Source: Corynebacterium breve (GTDB lineage Bacteria > Actinomycetota > Actinomycetes > Mycobacteriales > Mycobacteriaceae). Taken from it: a stretch of 64,000 bases of DNA. The stretch spans positions 682,001-746,000 of the forward strand of contig NZ_CP126969.1 in assembly GCF_030252165.1 (NCBI RefSeq), given 5' to 3'. Below, piece by piece: positions 35,855-44,835 of this stretch (its first letter is position 1; every line of letters starts with the position of its first letter). The notes under the pieces are model-generated. The model saw only the letters and a program-made list of their open reading frames with translations. It had not been told where the DNA came from and did not search any database. Position numbers and translations under genes: made by a program.

Positions 35855-38800
35855 CCCCGACGCTGCCGATGCTCGCTGGCCTTTTGACCAAGGCGATGAC
35901 TGACCCCAAGCTCAAAGGGTTGGCCTCGCAAGCTGGCCACGAGAGTTTGCACATCACGGGCATCGATCAGGTCCGTCCTTGGGCGGTGGGCACGCTCGCA
36001 CGTCAGACGCAGATCCTCCTAGTCACCGCCACTGGGCATGAGGCAGAAGATCTCACTGCGGAGCTCAAAGCAATGCTGGGGGACACCAAAGTGGATATGT
36101 TCCCGGCGTTTGAGACCTTGCCCCACGAAAGACTGTCACCTGCGGCAGATGTCGTCGGCAAGCGTAGCCAGGTGCTGCACACTATCGACGAGCTCAAGGT
36201 CGTTGTCGCCTCCGCGCGTGCAGTGTGCCAGCCCGTGTTGCCGGTGGTGGAGCCGATCGTTATTAAGCAGGATCAGGAGCGCGATTTCGCCGAGCTTGCC
36301 GATCAACTGACCTACTTTGCTTATGAACACGTGGACATGGTCGCGGGTCGCGGTGAGTTTGCCACTCGGGGCGGCATCATTGACGTTTTCCCGACGACAG
36401 CGGACCATCCCGTGCGTTTGGAGTTCTGGGGCGATGAAATCACTGATTTGCGCACGTTCGCGGTGGCCGACCAGCGCACGCTCGAGGACATCAACCAGGT
36501 AGATATTTACCCGGCGCGCCAGTTGCTTATCGACGACACCGTGGCCGACAAAGCCGACCAGTTAGCACGGCGATTTCCGACGAACCCGACACTGGTGCAG
36601 CTGCTGACTCGCATATCGGCCAAGCAGCACGCAAACGGCATGGAGGCACTGATCCCAGCCTTGACTGAGGAGAAGTTTTCCGTGCTGCCAGAGCTTATGC
36701 CAGCGGGGTCCGTGGTGCTTGTGACGTCTCCGGAGAAGGTGCGTGCGCGCATCGCTGACTTGGAGGCGACTGACCGAGAGTTCCTCGAGGCAGGTTGGGA
36801 AGCCGCTGCAATGGGCGCTGACGGGCCGGTTGCGGTCGAAGGGCTTGACCTCTCGGCGTCATCGTTTCGCTCATTTGAATCACTGGAAGTCTCGGCGCGT
36901 AAGGCAGGAAACGCGTGGTGGACGTTTGCGCCTCCGGGCATGTTTACCGCTGATGAATCCGAAACCTTGCCGCTTGAATTCGCACCAGCTCCGGCCCCAC
37001 GTGGCGATGCTCGCGAAATCGAAGCCCTGATGGCGCAGCTGAAGAAGCACGTCGTTGACGGCGGTTCCGCGGTGTTCATCGCACCCGCGCAGGGCACGGT
37101 GGAACGCATGGCAGATCGATTCCGCGAGCACGGTATCTCCGCGCGCATCGCGACCCCGGGGCTTGAACCCGTCGACGGCCAAATCACCCTGTATCAGGCT
37201 CTATCCCATGGGGGCCTGGTGTTCCCTGGCACCGTGATCCCGCTGGTGGTGGTGACTGAGACGGACCTCACCGGCAACCGCGTTGGCGATATAGTTGGGG
37301 CGAAGCGTCGGAAGGCGCGCCGTCGCAACAAGGTTGATCCGCTGGCGCTCAAACCGGGGGATTTCGTGGTACACGAGACACACGGCATCGGAAAATTTGT
37401 CAAGATGGCCGAGCGTTCCATCAATTCGGGAGATGAAACTTCTCGTCGGGAATACATCGTCTTGGAGTATGCGCCAGGCAAGCGCGGTCAGCCGAATGAC
37501 CAGTTGTGGGTTCCGATGGAATCGCTAGACCTCCTAAGCAAGTACTCCGGAGGCGAGCACCCCAGCCTGTCAAAGATGGGTGGTTCCGACTGGAAAAACA
37601 CGAAGAAGAAGGCACGCGCGGCGGTCCGTGAGATCGCGGGTGAGCTTGTGCAGCTCTATGCCAAGCGTGTCAGCGCGCCGGGTCATGCTTTCGCGCCGGA
37701 TTCTCCTTGGCAGAAGGAAATGGAAGATGCCTTCCCGTTCGTAGAGACCGAAGACCAGATGGCAGCCATCGAGGCGGTCAAAGAGGATATGGAAAAACCT
37801 GTCCCAATGGATCGTGTCGTGGTCGGCGACGTAGGCTTTGGCAAAACCGAGGTTGCCGTGCGCGCCGCGTTCAAGGCCGTGCAAGACGGTTCCCAGGTAG
37901 CAGTGCTGGTGCCGACGACGCTTTTGGCACAGCAGCACTTTTCCACGTTTAGCAATCGGATGGACGGGTTCGGCGTGGAGATCCGCGAATTGTCCCGATT
38001 CACTTCCGCAGCGGAGTCGAAGAAGACGTTGAAGGGCCTCGCGGATGGGTCGGTGGACATCGTGATCGGCACCCACCGTCTTTTGCAGACGGGTGTGCAG
38101 TGGAAGAACTTGGGCCTGATCGTGGTCGATGAGGAACAGCGCTTTGGTGTGGAACACAAGGAGCACATCAAGGCCCTGAAAGCCCACGTTGACGTGCTCA
38201 CCATGACAGCAACCCCGATCCCGCGCACCCTAGAAATGTCCCTGACGGGTATCCGCGAGATGACGTCGATTGCAACGCCTCCTGAAGATCGCCACCCTGT
38301 TCTAACCTACGTGGGGCCTTACGAGGAGAAGCAGGTTGCTGCTGCGATTCGACGCGAGCTACTGCGTGACGGCCAGGTGTTCTTTATTCATAACAAGGTC
38401 TCGGACATCGAGAAGAAGGCCCGTGAGCTGCGTGAGCTGGTTCCCGAGGCACGCGTTGTCGTCGCCCACGGCCAGATGAGCGAGCAGGTTCTGGAGCAAA
38501 CTGTGCAGGGTTTCTGGGATCGCGAGTTCGACGTGCTTGTGTGTACCACGATTGTCGAGACCGGCCTAGACATCGCCAATGCGAACACACTGATCGTCGA
38601 AAATGCTCATAACATGGGTCTGTCTCAGCTCCACCAGCTGCGTGGGCGCGTCGGACGATCACGATCGCGCGGTTATGCCTACTTCCTGTACCCGAAGGGC
38701 GCGACCCTGAAGGAGACGTCCTATGACCGCTTGGCGACGATCGCCCAACACAACGATCTTGGTGCCGGTATAGCCGTGGCGCAGAAGGACTTGGAGATGC

Positions 38801-39474
38801 GCGGTGCCGGCAATGTGCTCGGCGCAGAACAGTCCGGCCACATTGCAGGCGTGGGTTTCGACCTTTATGTCCGCCTTGTCGGCGAGGCGGTGGAGACCTA
38901 CAAAGCACTGGCCAGTGGAGAAGTTGTCGATGCCACCGACCAAGGGCCAAAGGAAATCCGCATCGACTTGCCCGTGGACGCTCATATTCCCGAGTCATAT
39001 ATCAACGCCGAGCGCCTCCGCTTGGAGGTGTATCGCAAGATCGCCGAATCGCGCGACAATGATGATTTGCAGAAGATTATCGACGAGATGGTCGACCGCT
39101 TCGGCCAGATGCCAACCGAGGTCGAATTCCTGATGGCAGTAGCACGACTGCGTCACCAAGCGCGCAAGGCCGGCGTGGCCAACGTTATGGTGCAGGGCAC
39201 CCGAATTAAGATCCATCCGGTTGACTTGCCGGATTCCAAGCAGGTGCGCCTCAAACGCCTGTACCCAGGGTCGAACTACCGGGCGGCGGCACAAGCTATC
39301 CAGCTGGCATTCCCGCGCGCTGGAAAGGGCGTTGGTCAGCCAAACCTGCGCGATATTGCACTGCTGCAGTGGATGGCGGACTTCCTCAGTGACATGTTCG
39401 ATATTGAGAAGGTGTCGGTGACAGGGGAGTCGTCGCCAAGCAAAAAGAACCGGGTTTTCTCGGTGAGCGAGTAG
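35851..39474 (+). CDS. mfd: Transcription-repair coupling factor
   Basis: 1207 residues, full length. In order: UvrB-like N-terminal region (UvrA contact, to about 340), the RNA polymerase interaction domain starting LKPGDFVVHETHGIGKFVKM, then the SF2 translocase with GDVGFGKTEVAVRAAFKA (motif I), VVDEEQRFGVEHKE (motif II), TATPIPRTLEMSLTGIR (motif III) and QLRGRVGRSRSRGYAYFLY, and a C-terminal TRCF domain. It removes stalled RNA polymerase and recruits UvrA. Its stop codon directly abuts that of the leftward antiporter gene. Confidence 0.97.
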   Translation: MTPTLPMLAGLLTKAMTDPKLKGLASQAGHESLHITGIDQVRPWAVGTLARQTQILLVTATGHEAEDLTAELKAMLGDTKVDMFPAFETLPHERLSPAADVVGKRSQVLHTIDELKVVVASARAVCQPVLPVVEPIVIKQDQERDFAELADQLTYFAYEHVDMVAGRGEFATRGGIIDVFPTTADHPVRLEFWGDEITDLRTFAVADQRTLEDINQVDIYPARQLLIDDTVADKADQLARRFPTNPTLVQLLTRISAKQHANGMEALIPALTEEKFSVLPELMPAGSVVLVTSPEKVRARIADLEATDREFLEAGWEAAAMGADGPVAVEGLDLSASSFRSFESLEVSARKAGNAWWTFAPPGMFTADESETLPLEFAPAPAPRGDAREIEALMAQLKKHVVDGGSAVFIAPAQGTVERMADRFREHGISARIATPGLEPVDGQITLYQALSHGGLVFPGTVIPLVVVTETDLTGNRVGDIVGAKRRKARRRNKVDPLALKPGDFVVHETHGIGKFVKMAERSINSGDETSRREYIVLEYAPGKRGQPNDQLWVPMESLDLLSKYSGGEHPSLSKMGGSDWKNTKKKARAAVREIAGELVQLYAKRVSAPGHAFAPDSPWQKEMEDAFPFVETEDQMAAIEAVKEDMEKPVPMDRVVVGDVGFGKTEVAVRAAFKAVQDGSQVAVLVPTTLLAQQHFSTFSNRMDGFGVEIRELSRFTSAAESKKTLKGLADGSVDIVIGTHRLLQTGVQWKNLGLIVVDEEQRFGVEHKEHIKALKAHVDVLTMTATPIPRTLEMSLTGIREMTSIATPPEDRHPVLTYVGPYEEKQVAAAIRRELLRDGQVFFIHNKVSDIEKKARELRELVPEARVVVAHGQMSEQVLEQTVQGFWDREFDVLVCTTIVETGLDIANANTLIVENAHNMGLSQLHQLRGRVGRSRSRGYAYFLYPKGATLKETSYDRLATIAQHNDLGAGIAVAQKDLEMRGAGNVLGAEQSGHIAGVGFDLYVRLVGEAVETYKALASGEVVDATDQGPKEIRIDLPVDAHIPESYINAERLRLEVYRKIAESRDNDDLQKIIDEMVDRFGQMPTEVEFLMAVARLRHQARKAGVANVMVQGTRIKIHPVDLPDSKQVRLKRLYPGSNYRAAAQAIQLAFPRAGKGVGQPNLRDIALLQWMADFLSDMFDIEKVSVTGESSPSKKNRVFSVSE

Positions 39475-40929
39475 TTACAGAGACAGCGAGCCTTGAGCCA
39501 AACCGACGATCGCAGCCACCGAGGCGACCAGGATCAAAGTAACGACGAACCACTCGAATGCATTGAACACTCGCTCGCGGGCGTGGAGGCGGGTCCACAC
39601 GTAGGGGATCAGCCCCGGCGCGACTGCGAGGGCTCCGTAGAGGACATACACTGGGTCGGCGGCGTAGAACAGCCACAGGGAATAAACCATTGCTACCGCA
39701 CCGACGAACAGGTGGCGACGATTGACGCGCGCCGAGACTTCGGGGCCAGAATCGTCAAACCGGGTGCCTGCGTGGGGGTGGGTCAGTCCCTTCCCGCGCA
39801 CCGCGAGTAGTACGAGGTAGAGGGCTGAAAAGAGGTAGGGGACAAGGTATAGGATCGTGGCTAGCTGCACCATCGAGGTGTAGGCCGTCTCGGAGATAAA
39901 GAAGACCACCACCCACAGCTGGATCACGATGGTGGAGATCAACTGAGCCACCCAGGGGGCGCCGTTGATATTGACCTTGCCCAAGGACTTTGGAAGCAGG
40001 CCATCAAAAGCCATCAACGCGACCGGCTCGGCCGCGAGCATCTGCCACGACACATACGCGCCTAGCACCGACAGACACAGCCCAAGAGAAATGAGCGCGC
40101 CACCCCACGGGCCGACAACGGCGTTGAGGACGGCTGCCATCGAGTTGTCAGGCAACGCTGCCAGCTCCTCCTGCGACATCACGCCGTAGGACAGCGTGGA
40201 AATTGCCACCAAGAGAGCGAGGACTGAGAAGAATCCGAGCAGGGTTGCGCGACCTACGTCGGCACGCGATTTGGCCTGCTTGGAGTATACCGAAGCGCCC
40301 TCGACGCCAATGAAGACCCAGACCGTGAAGAGCATCGTGCCCTTGATCTGTTCGAGAACACTGGTGTTACCCCAGAAATTGGCGGTGAACTTGTCCCACG
40401 AAAAGCCGAGGAAAGCGACGAGCAGAATGAAGGCAAGGATGGGGATAATCTTGGCCACGGTGGCCACGAGGTTCATCGCCGCAGCTTGCTTTACGCCGCG
40501 GGTCAGTAGTGCGAAGATGATCCACGTCAGAGCAGAAACAGAAACTGCGGAGACCCAGCGGTTCTCTGCAGAGAAGAATGGAATATAGAAGCCAACGGTA
40601 CCGAAGAATAGGGTTGCGTAGCCGACCTGCGCGATTACAGAGCCCAGCCAGTATCCCCAAGCCGAGGCGAAACCGATAAAGTCGCCAAGGCCCGCGCGGA
40701 CGTAGGAATACACGCCCGAGTCGAGATTCGGTTTACGAATTGCCAAAACCTGGAACACGAATGCAATAGCGAGCATGCCCACGGCGGTAATTGCCCAGCC
40801 AATGAGCATCGCGCCTGGACCTGCGGCGGAAGCGATGTTCTGCGGCAGGGAGAAGATACCAGCGCCCACGGTCGAACCGATGATCAAAGCCATCAGGGAC
40901 CACATGGATACGGAATGAGTCCTTGTCAT
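39475..40929 (-). CDS. Basic amino acid antiporter (ArcD/LysI-type, APC superfamily)
   Basis: 484 residues, 12-13 helices. It begins LIIGSTVGAGIFSLPQNIASAAGPGA and has FVFQVLAIRKPNLDSGVYSYVRAGLGDFIGF and WVFIGVEGASVYSKQAKSRADVG, as in arginine/ornithine and lysine transporters. C. glutamicum LysI is a likely relative. It probably imports or exchanges Lys, Arg or ornithine. Start ATG 40929 has no strong ribosome binding site. Confidence 0.85.
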   Translation of the reverse strand: MTRTHSVSMWSLMALIIGSTVGAGIFSLPQNIASAAGPGAMLIGWAITAVGMLAIAFVFQVLAIRKPNLDSGVYSYVRAGLGDFIGFASAWGYWLGSVIAQVGYATLFFGTVGFYIPFFSAENRWVSAVSVSALTWIIFALLTRGVKQAAAMNLVATVAKIIPILAFILLVAFLGFSWDKFTANFWGNTSVLEQIKGTMLFTVWVFIGVEGASVYSKQAKSRADVGRATLLGFFSVLALLVAISTLSYGVMSQEELAALPDNSMAAVLNAVVGPWGGALISLGLCLSVLGAYVSWQMLAAEPVALMAFDGLLPKSLGKVNINGAPWVAQLISTIVIQLWVVVFFISETAYTSMVQLATILYLVPYLFSALYLVLLAVRGKGLTHPHAGTRFDDSGPEVSARVNRRHLFVGAVAMVYSLWLFYAADPVYVLYGALAVAPGLIPYVWTRLHARERVFNAFEWFVVTLILVASVAAIVGLAQGSLSL

Positions 40930-41018
40930 TGTTCTTAATCTACTCTTAGACTCCGAAAGTTTATAGCCACCCGATTCCTTTTTTGGGGTACCTGTTGCGT
41001 AAACTCGAAATGCGATTG

Positions 41019-41092
41019 GCCCCTATAGCCCAATCGGCAGAGGCAGTGGACTTAAAATCCATTCAGTGTCGGTTCGAGTCCGACTGGGGGCA
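41019..41092 (+). tRNA. tRNA-Leu (anticodon UAA), short variable arm
   Basis: 74-nt cloverleaf. The acceptor stem is GCCCCTA/TGGGGGC, the D stem is three base pairs, the anticodon stem is GTGGA/TCCAT with loop CTTAAAA (anticodon TAA), the T stem is GTCGG/CCGAC with loop TTCGAGT, and the discriminator is A. The variable region is only five bases (TCAGT), although Leu tRNAs normally have a long one. No CCA is encoded. Confidence 0.93.
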
Positions 41093-41100
41093 CTAGTTTC

Positions 41101-42072
41101 TCATCGGGTGGGATCGATGACGTGAATCGTCAGAGGCGCGGTTGTCATTGCATAGGCACCTGGGCGGGTGCCAAACGTTGCCAAGATCTCGTTGGCCAAT
41201 TGATCGGGAATCCCCAAACGCAGGTGATCCTTTTCGAATTCCGCCTCAAATTCACCAGGCACCATTTCCACCCACTTCTTGCGACTGACAAACGCAAAGT
41301 TGCGATCAAACTTGATGCGATAGCGCACCGCGCGCAAGAGATGCTCGGCGCTTGTCGTCGTTAAATCAAGGCGCAGAGGATCATCGTCGGTGAAGTCCAA
41401 GTAGTTTGCCATGACGGCGCTTAACGACGACCCCTGTCGTCCAATGACATCGTCAAGGATGGAGCGGGCCTTGTCGATGTCTCGCAATGGCGCGCGATCT
41501 GGGTCCGTAAGGCCGAGAGGGAAAAATTCGCCGAAAACGCCGGCAAACTTGCGTGCGTCCCAGATCAGCGCGTCATTGAGGTCGGTGGGGGTCATCCCGA
41601 TCGCGTAGGTAAAACGCACGAAACCCGTTTTTGTATCGATCACGCCCATGATCGGATCGGTAACGAAGATGAGCGAGGTGAGCGTGGAGTCGTCGGTAAG
41701 CGGAAGATCGAAATCCATGTGGTGGCCCGGCTCGACCGGATTGTCCGTGCGACTGAGGTACTGGGCCACACGGTTGAGGAGCTTGGCAGGCCACGATGGG
41801 GGAAGCGCTTCGTCGCGTGGAATACGGATGGTGAGTTCGGTTTGCATGCCAGCGACGGGAGTTGACGAGTTCACGCGGGAGATTCCAAAGGTGGAATAGA
41901 AAAAGTGGGGTAGTGGATCGTCAGCGGAGTACGCCACGACAGGCACTTCACCGTACTCGTAAATGATCGGTTCCTGATCGCCGAAGTTGTTCTGAAACAC
42001 TTCCTTGATCGCATCCCCGCCGACCTCTGGCGCGCGAAGAGATCCCTTGAAGAGTCTTTGAAAAGCACCCAT
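41101..42072 (-). CDS. Suppressor-of-fused (SUFU) domain protein
   Basis: 323 residues from ATG 42072 (a TTG at 42102 would add ten). Bacterial SUFU-type pattern: VVAYSADDPLPHFFYSTFGIS, TELTIRIPRDEALPPSWPAKLLNRVAQYL, GHHMDFDLPL, then LIFVTDPIMGVIDTKTGFVRFTYAIG. Bacterial SUFU proteins are often immunity or unknown factors. The gene lies 8 bases from tRNA-Leu, on the opposite strand. It contains the repeated word GCTTAACGACGA (41419-41430). Confidence 0.72.
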   Translation of the reverse strand: MGAFQRLFKGSLRAPEVGGDAIKEVFQNNFGDQEPIIYEYGEVPVVAYSADDPLPHFFYSTFGISRVNSSTPVAGMQTELTIRIPRDEALPPSWPAKLLNRVAQYLSRTDNPVEPGHHMDFDLPLTDDSTLTSLIFVTDPIMGVIDTKTGFVRFTYAIGMTPTDLNDALIWDARKFAGVFGEFFPLGLTDPDRAPLRDIDKARSILDDVIGRQGSSLSAVMANYLDFTDDDPLRLDLTTTSAEHLLRAVRYRIKFDRNFAFVSRKKWVEMVPGEFEAEFEKDHLRLGIPDQLANEILATFGTRPGAYAMTTAPLTIHVIDPTR

Positions 42073-42217
42073 GAACCCAACTTTAGCCAGCACATTAGAC
42101 AATTACTGTGACTTGCAGCACCTATTTGTACCGGATTGGGAACCATCTGGACAGATGTGGCGTTGCACTAAGTGAAAGACTTCTACCAAAGTTTCAAAGA
42201 AAGGAAACGGGTCACTC

Positions 42218-43069
42218 GTGCGCAGCAACAATCCTGTCTTGCGGAATCTGCCCGCCTCCGTTAATCAACAAGGTTATGGCTACCAGCAGCAGGCTGGTTA
42301 CCAGGGATACCAGCAGTACCAGCAGCCTGGCTACGAAGCTCAGGGCTATCAGCAGCCAGTTCAAACCGAACGCCCAATGACGGTGGATGACGTTGTCACC
42401 AAGACCGGCATCACCCTCGCGGTGATTATCGGTTTCGCAGTGCTCAACTTCGGCCTTTTCGCATTCGGCGGACAGTCTGGCATGGCATTGTCGATGATTC
42501 TTACCCTCGTGGGTGCGATCGGCGGCTTCATCACCGTGCTCGTTCACTCGTTTGGCAAGAAGTTCGGCTCCAAGATCGTTACCCTGATCTACGCTGCTTT
42601 CGAAGGTCTCTTCGTGGGTGGTATCTCGCTGATTCTGTCCGGCTTTGTCGTCGGCGACCAGAATGCGGGTATGTTGATCGGCCAGGCAGTCCTTGGCACC
42701 GTGGGCGTGTTCATCGGCATGCTCTTCGTGTACAAGACTGGCGCAATTCGCGTCACCCCACGCTTTAACCGCATGTTGATGGGTGCGCTCATCGGCGTGG
42801 CAGTTCTAGCCCTGGGTAACTTCATTGGCGCGATGTTTTTCGACTTCAACGTTCTTCGTGATGGCGGTCCCATCGCAATCATCTTCTCCCTGGTCTGCAT
42901 CGTCTTGGCTGCAGTGAGCTTCCTCAGCGACTTCGACGTTGCTGACCAGCTCATCCGCACTGGTGCTCCAGCGCGCATGGCTTGGGGCGTAGCGCTTGGT
43001 CTGGCAGTCACCCTGGTGTGGCTCTACACCGAGATCCTGCGTTTGCTGTCCTACTTCCAGCGCGACTAA
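42218..43069 (+). CDS. Bax inhibitor-1/YccA family membrane protein
   Basis: 283 residues from GTG 42218, with AAAGGAAA upstream. A Gln/Tyr/Gly-rich N-terminal tail of about 50 residues (YGYQQQAGYQGYQQYQQPGY) precedes seven membrane helices typical of the UPF0005/Bax inhibitor-1 group (SKIVTLIYAAFEGLFVGGIS; FLSDFDVADQLIRTGAP). The family includes pH-dependent Ca2+ leak channels; here the function is unknown. A terminator follows. Confidence 0.87.
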   Translation: MRSNNPVLRNLPASVNQQGYGYQQQAGYQGYQQYQQPGYEAQGYQQPVQTERPMTVDDVVTKTGITLAVIIGFAVLNFGLFAFGGQSGMALSMILTLVGAIGGFITVLVHSFGKKFGSKIVTLIYAAFEGLFVGGISLILSGFVVGDQNAGMLIGQAVLGTVGVFIGMLFVYKTGAIRVTPRFNRMLMGALIGVAVLALGNFIGAMFFDFNVLRDGGPIAIIFSLVCIVLAAVSFLSDFDVADQLIRTGAPARMAWGVALGLAVTLVWLYTEILRLLSYFQRD

Positions 43070-43102
43070 TCGCGACTACGTAGGGCGCTAACTAAAAGAT
43101 CC

Positions 43103-43145
43103 AAGAATCCCCCGCAGCGAAGATTTCGCTCGGGGGATTCTTCAT
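43103..43145 (+). terminator. Terminator after the Bax inhibitor-1 gene
   Basis: AAGAATCCCCCG pairs with CGGGGGATTCTT, enclosing a second small stem (AGCGAA/TTCGCT). It lies 34 bases after the stop. Confidence 0.85.
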
Positions 43146-43161
43146 GCGCATCTGTACTACA

Positions 43162-43204
43162 CAAAACACCACCTGGAGGCTGCGTGGGCAGCATCCAGGT
43201 GGTG
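43162..43204 (-). terminator. Terminator of the small lipoprotein gene
   Basis: CACCACCTGGA pairs with TCCAGGTGGTG, with an inner GCTGC/GCAGC stem. On the minus strand a TTTTGTGT run follows. It is 27 bases after the lipoprotein stop. Confidence 0.8.
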
Positions 43205-43231
43205 CGAATTGCTTAGAGCCTACAAGGTGAT

Positions 43232-43549
43232 TTACTGAGCCACGCCGGTGCCAGTTGCACCCTGCTCAACACCCATGGTGTCGTCGGCAGTAGCAGTGTC
43301 AGTTGCCTCAACGTCGGTCGCCTCAGTGGAGGTTGAGTCCGTGGAAGTTTCCTCGGTGGACTCCGCTTCCTTTTTTTCCGCGCCCTCGGCGCCTTCAGCG
43401 TCTTCGACCTTCAGGGAATCTGGGTTCTGGGTCTCAGCGGTTGGAACCTTCTGGTCGGATGGGTTCTCGTTTGGAGGAGTGCACGCAGAGATAGCGCCTG
43501 CAGTAAGAGCAGCCAGGGCAATCGCAGAGAGCTTACGGGAGATACGCAT
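43232..43549 (-). CDS. Small acidic lipoprotein
   Basis: 105 residues. The signal peptide (RKLSAIALAALTAGAI) ends in the lipobox AISAC, so Cys23 should be lipidated and the protein anchored outside. The rest is low-complexity and acidic, with runs of GAEGAEK, ST and DVEATDTAT, and no folded domain is seen. It is likely disordered. Function unknown. Confidence 0.72.
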   Translation of the reverse strand: MRISRKLSAIALAALTAGAISACTPPNENPSDQKVPTAETQNPDSLKVEDAEGAEGAEKKEAESTEETSTDSTSTEATDVEATDTATADDTMGVEQGATGTGVAQ

Positions 43550-43592
43550 GGTTACCTTTGTAGTCCTTTTAAGTTAGTGAAATTGGGTTGTC

Positions 43593-44114
43593 CTACTGAG
43601 CGCGCGGAGTTGCGGCCTTGTCAGAATCATACGGTGCCGCGGACACAATTGTGACCGAAATGTCGCGACCATTGGGAGCCTTGTAGGTGCGGGTTTCACC
43701 TTCGGACGCGCCAATCACGGCAGCGCCGAGCGGAGACTGCTCGGAGTAGGTCTCAAGGTCCTTATTTCCAGTCGATGCCGCACGGGTACCGATGAGGAAA
43801 GTCTCCTTGTCGTCCTTGTTGCCGTTGTAGTAGACGTGAACCACGGAACCGACAAGGGCCATACCCTCGACAACGCCGGTGCGCTCGGTGGTGGAGCTCG
43901 CTAGGATCTCGGAGATCTGCTTGATGCGTGCTTCTTCCTGGTCCTGCTGCTCGCGGGCTGCGTCGTAGCCCGCGTTCTCCTTGAGGTCGCCTTCCTCTCG
44001 ACGCTCGTTGATCTCAGCGGCGATGGCTGGGCGGTTATCAATCAGCTGCTGGAGTTCCTGCTCCAGCTTGGCTTTCATTTCTGGGGTGATGTATTGCTTC
44101 TGAACTTCAGCCAT
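43593..44114 (-). CDS. greA: Transcription elongation factor GreA
   Basis: 173 residues. The N-terminal coiled coil has the acidic tip REEGDLKENAGYDAAREQQ, which reaches the RNA polymerase active site to stimulate cleavage of backtracked RNA. The C-terminal FKBP-like domain ends SPLGAAVIGASEGE...YKAPNGR. ATG 44114 with AGGGAAGG upstream is chosen over TTG 44123. Confidence 0.96.
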   Translation of the reverse strand: MAEVQKQYITPEMKAKLEQELQQLIDNRPAIAAEINERREEGDLKENAGYDAAREQQDQEEARIKQISEILASSTTERTGVVEGMALVGSVVHVYYNGNKDDKETFLIGTRAASTGNKDLETYSEQSPLGAAVIGASEGETRTYKAPNGRDISVTIVSAAPYDSDKAATPRAQ

Positions 44115-44240
44115 GTGTGACAAACCTTCCCTTGTGGAAACATGTTGGCGGTAGGGATCGTCGCTAAGCGTAGAAGACGATCATGGTGCCCAAAATAACT
44201 ATCGGGGAATACTACCATAGGCAATCAAAAGCCTTGGTAG

Positions 44241-44705
44241 TTAGTCCAGCGTGTAGGTGGGATCGTCCACGTTCATGTAGAACGGGATGTCCTCGGCGCA
44301 GCCGTAGACCTTGCCGGAGACGGGGTATTCGCGCACCGGTAGATCTACGGACATGCGCACCTGCTCCTCTCCACCGGCAGGCAGGATCACTTCGCGACGA
44401 CCAACCTCGGCCATACCGTAATTCAAGGCAGTGACGATGCAGTAGGTCGGCTTAGAGGTGTCCTCACGGACAACATCGATCCAGACTCGGGAGGTGGTGT
44501 CGTCGAGACGCTCATGCGTAATGAATGAGGCGCTAACAGGGGAGGCATCCTTGGAATACAGCAGTCGTGCCGCCATGATCAAAATTGCAGCGAAGACCAA
44601 GACGAGGACGATCGCAACCACTTTCCCCGCGATACCCTGTGGCTTCTTGGGATCTTTTTGCTTGCCATATCGATCTGCAGGGCGAGCTTGATTCGGGGTG
44701 GTCAC
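44241..44705 (-). CDS. DUF4307 membrane protein
   Basis: 154 residues. A basic cytoplasmic tail (RYGKQKDPKKPQG) precedes one helix (VVAIVLVLVFAAILIMAA) and an outer domain with WIDVVREDTSKPTYCIV and YGCAEDIPFY, as in DUF4307. It is found next to mca in related actinobacteria. Function unknown. Divergent from mca. Confidence 0.82.
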   Translation of the reverse strand: MTTPNQARPADRYGKQKDPKKPQGIAGKVVAIVLVLVFAAILIMAARLLYSKDASPVSASFITHERLDDTTSRVWIDVVREDTSKPTYCIVTALNYGMAEVGRREVILPAGGEEQVRMSVDLPVREYPVSGKVYGCAEDIPFYMNVDDPTYTLD

Positions 44706-44835
44706 AGACGTTAAACCTCACACAACTGACGATAAACAAGAGACATAAATGACTTTAGCCCTAAGGGTACTAAGATTGGTCATCAATAACCTAAAGGTGA
44801 AGCATTTGAAAACCCGAGCGGAAGGTGGAATTCGA

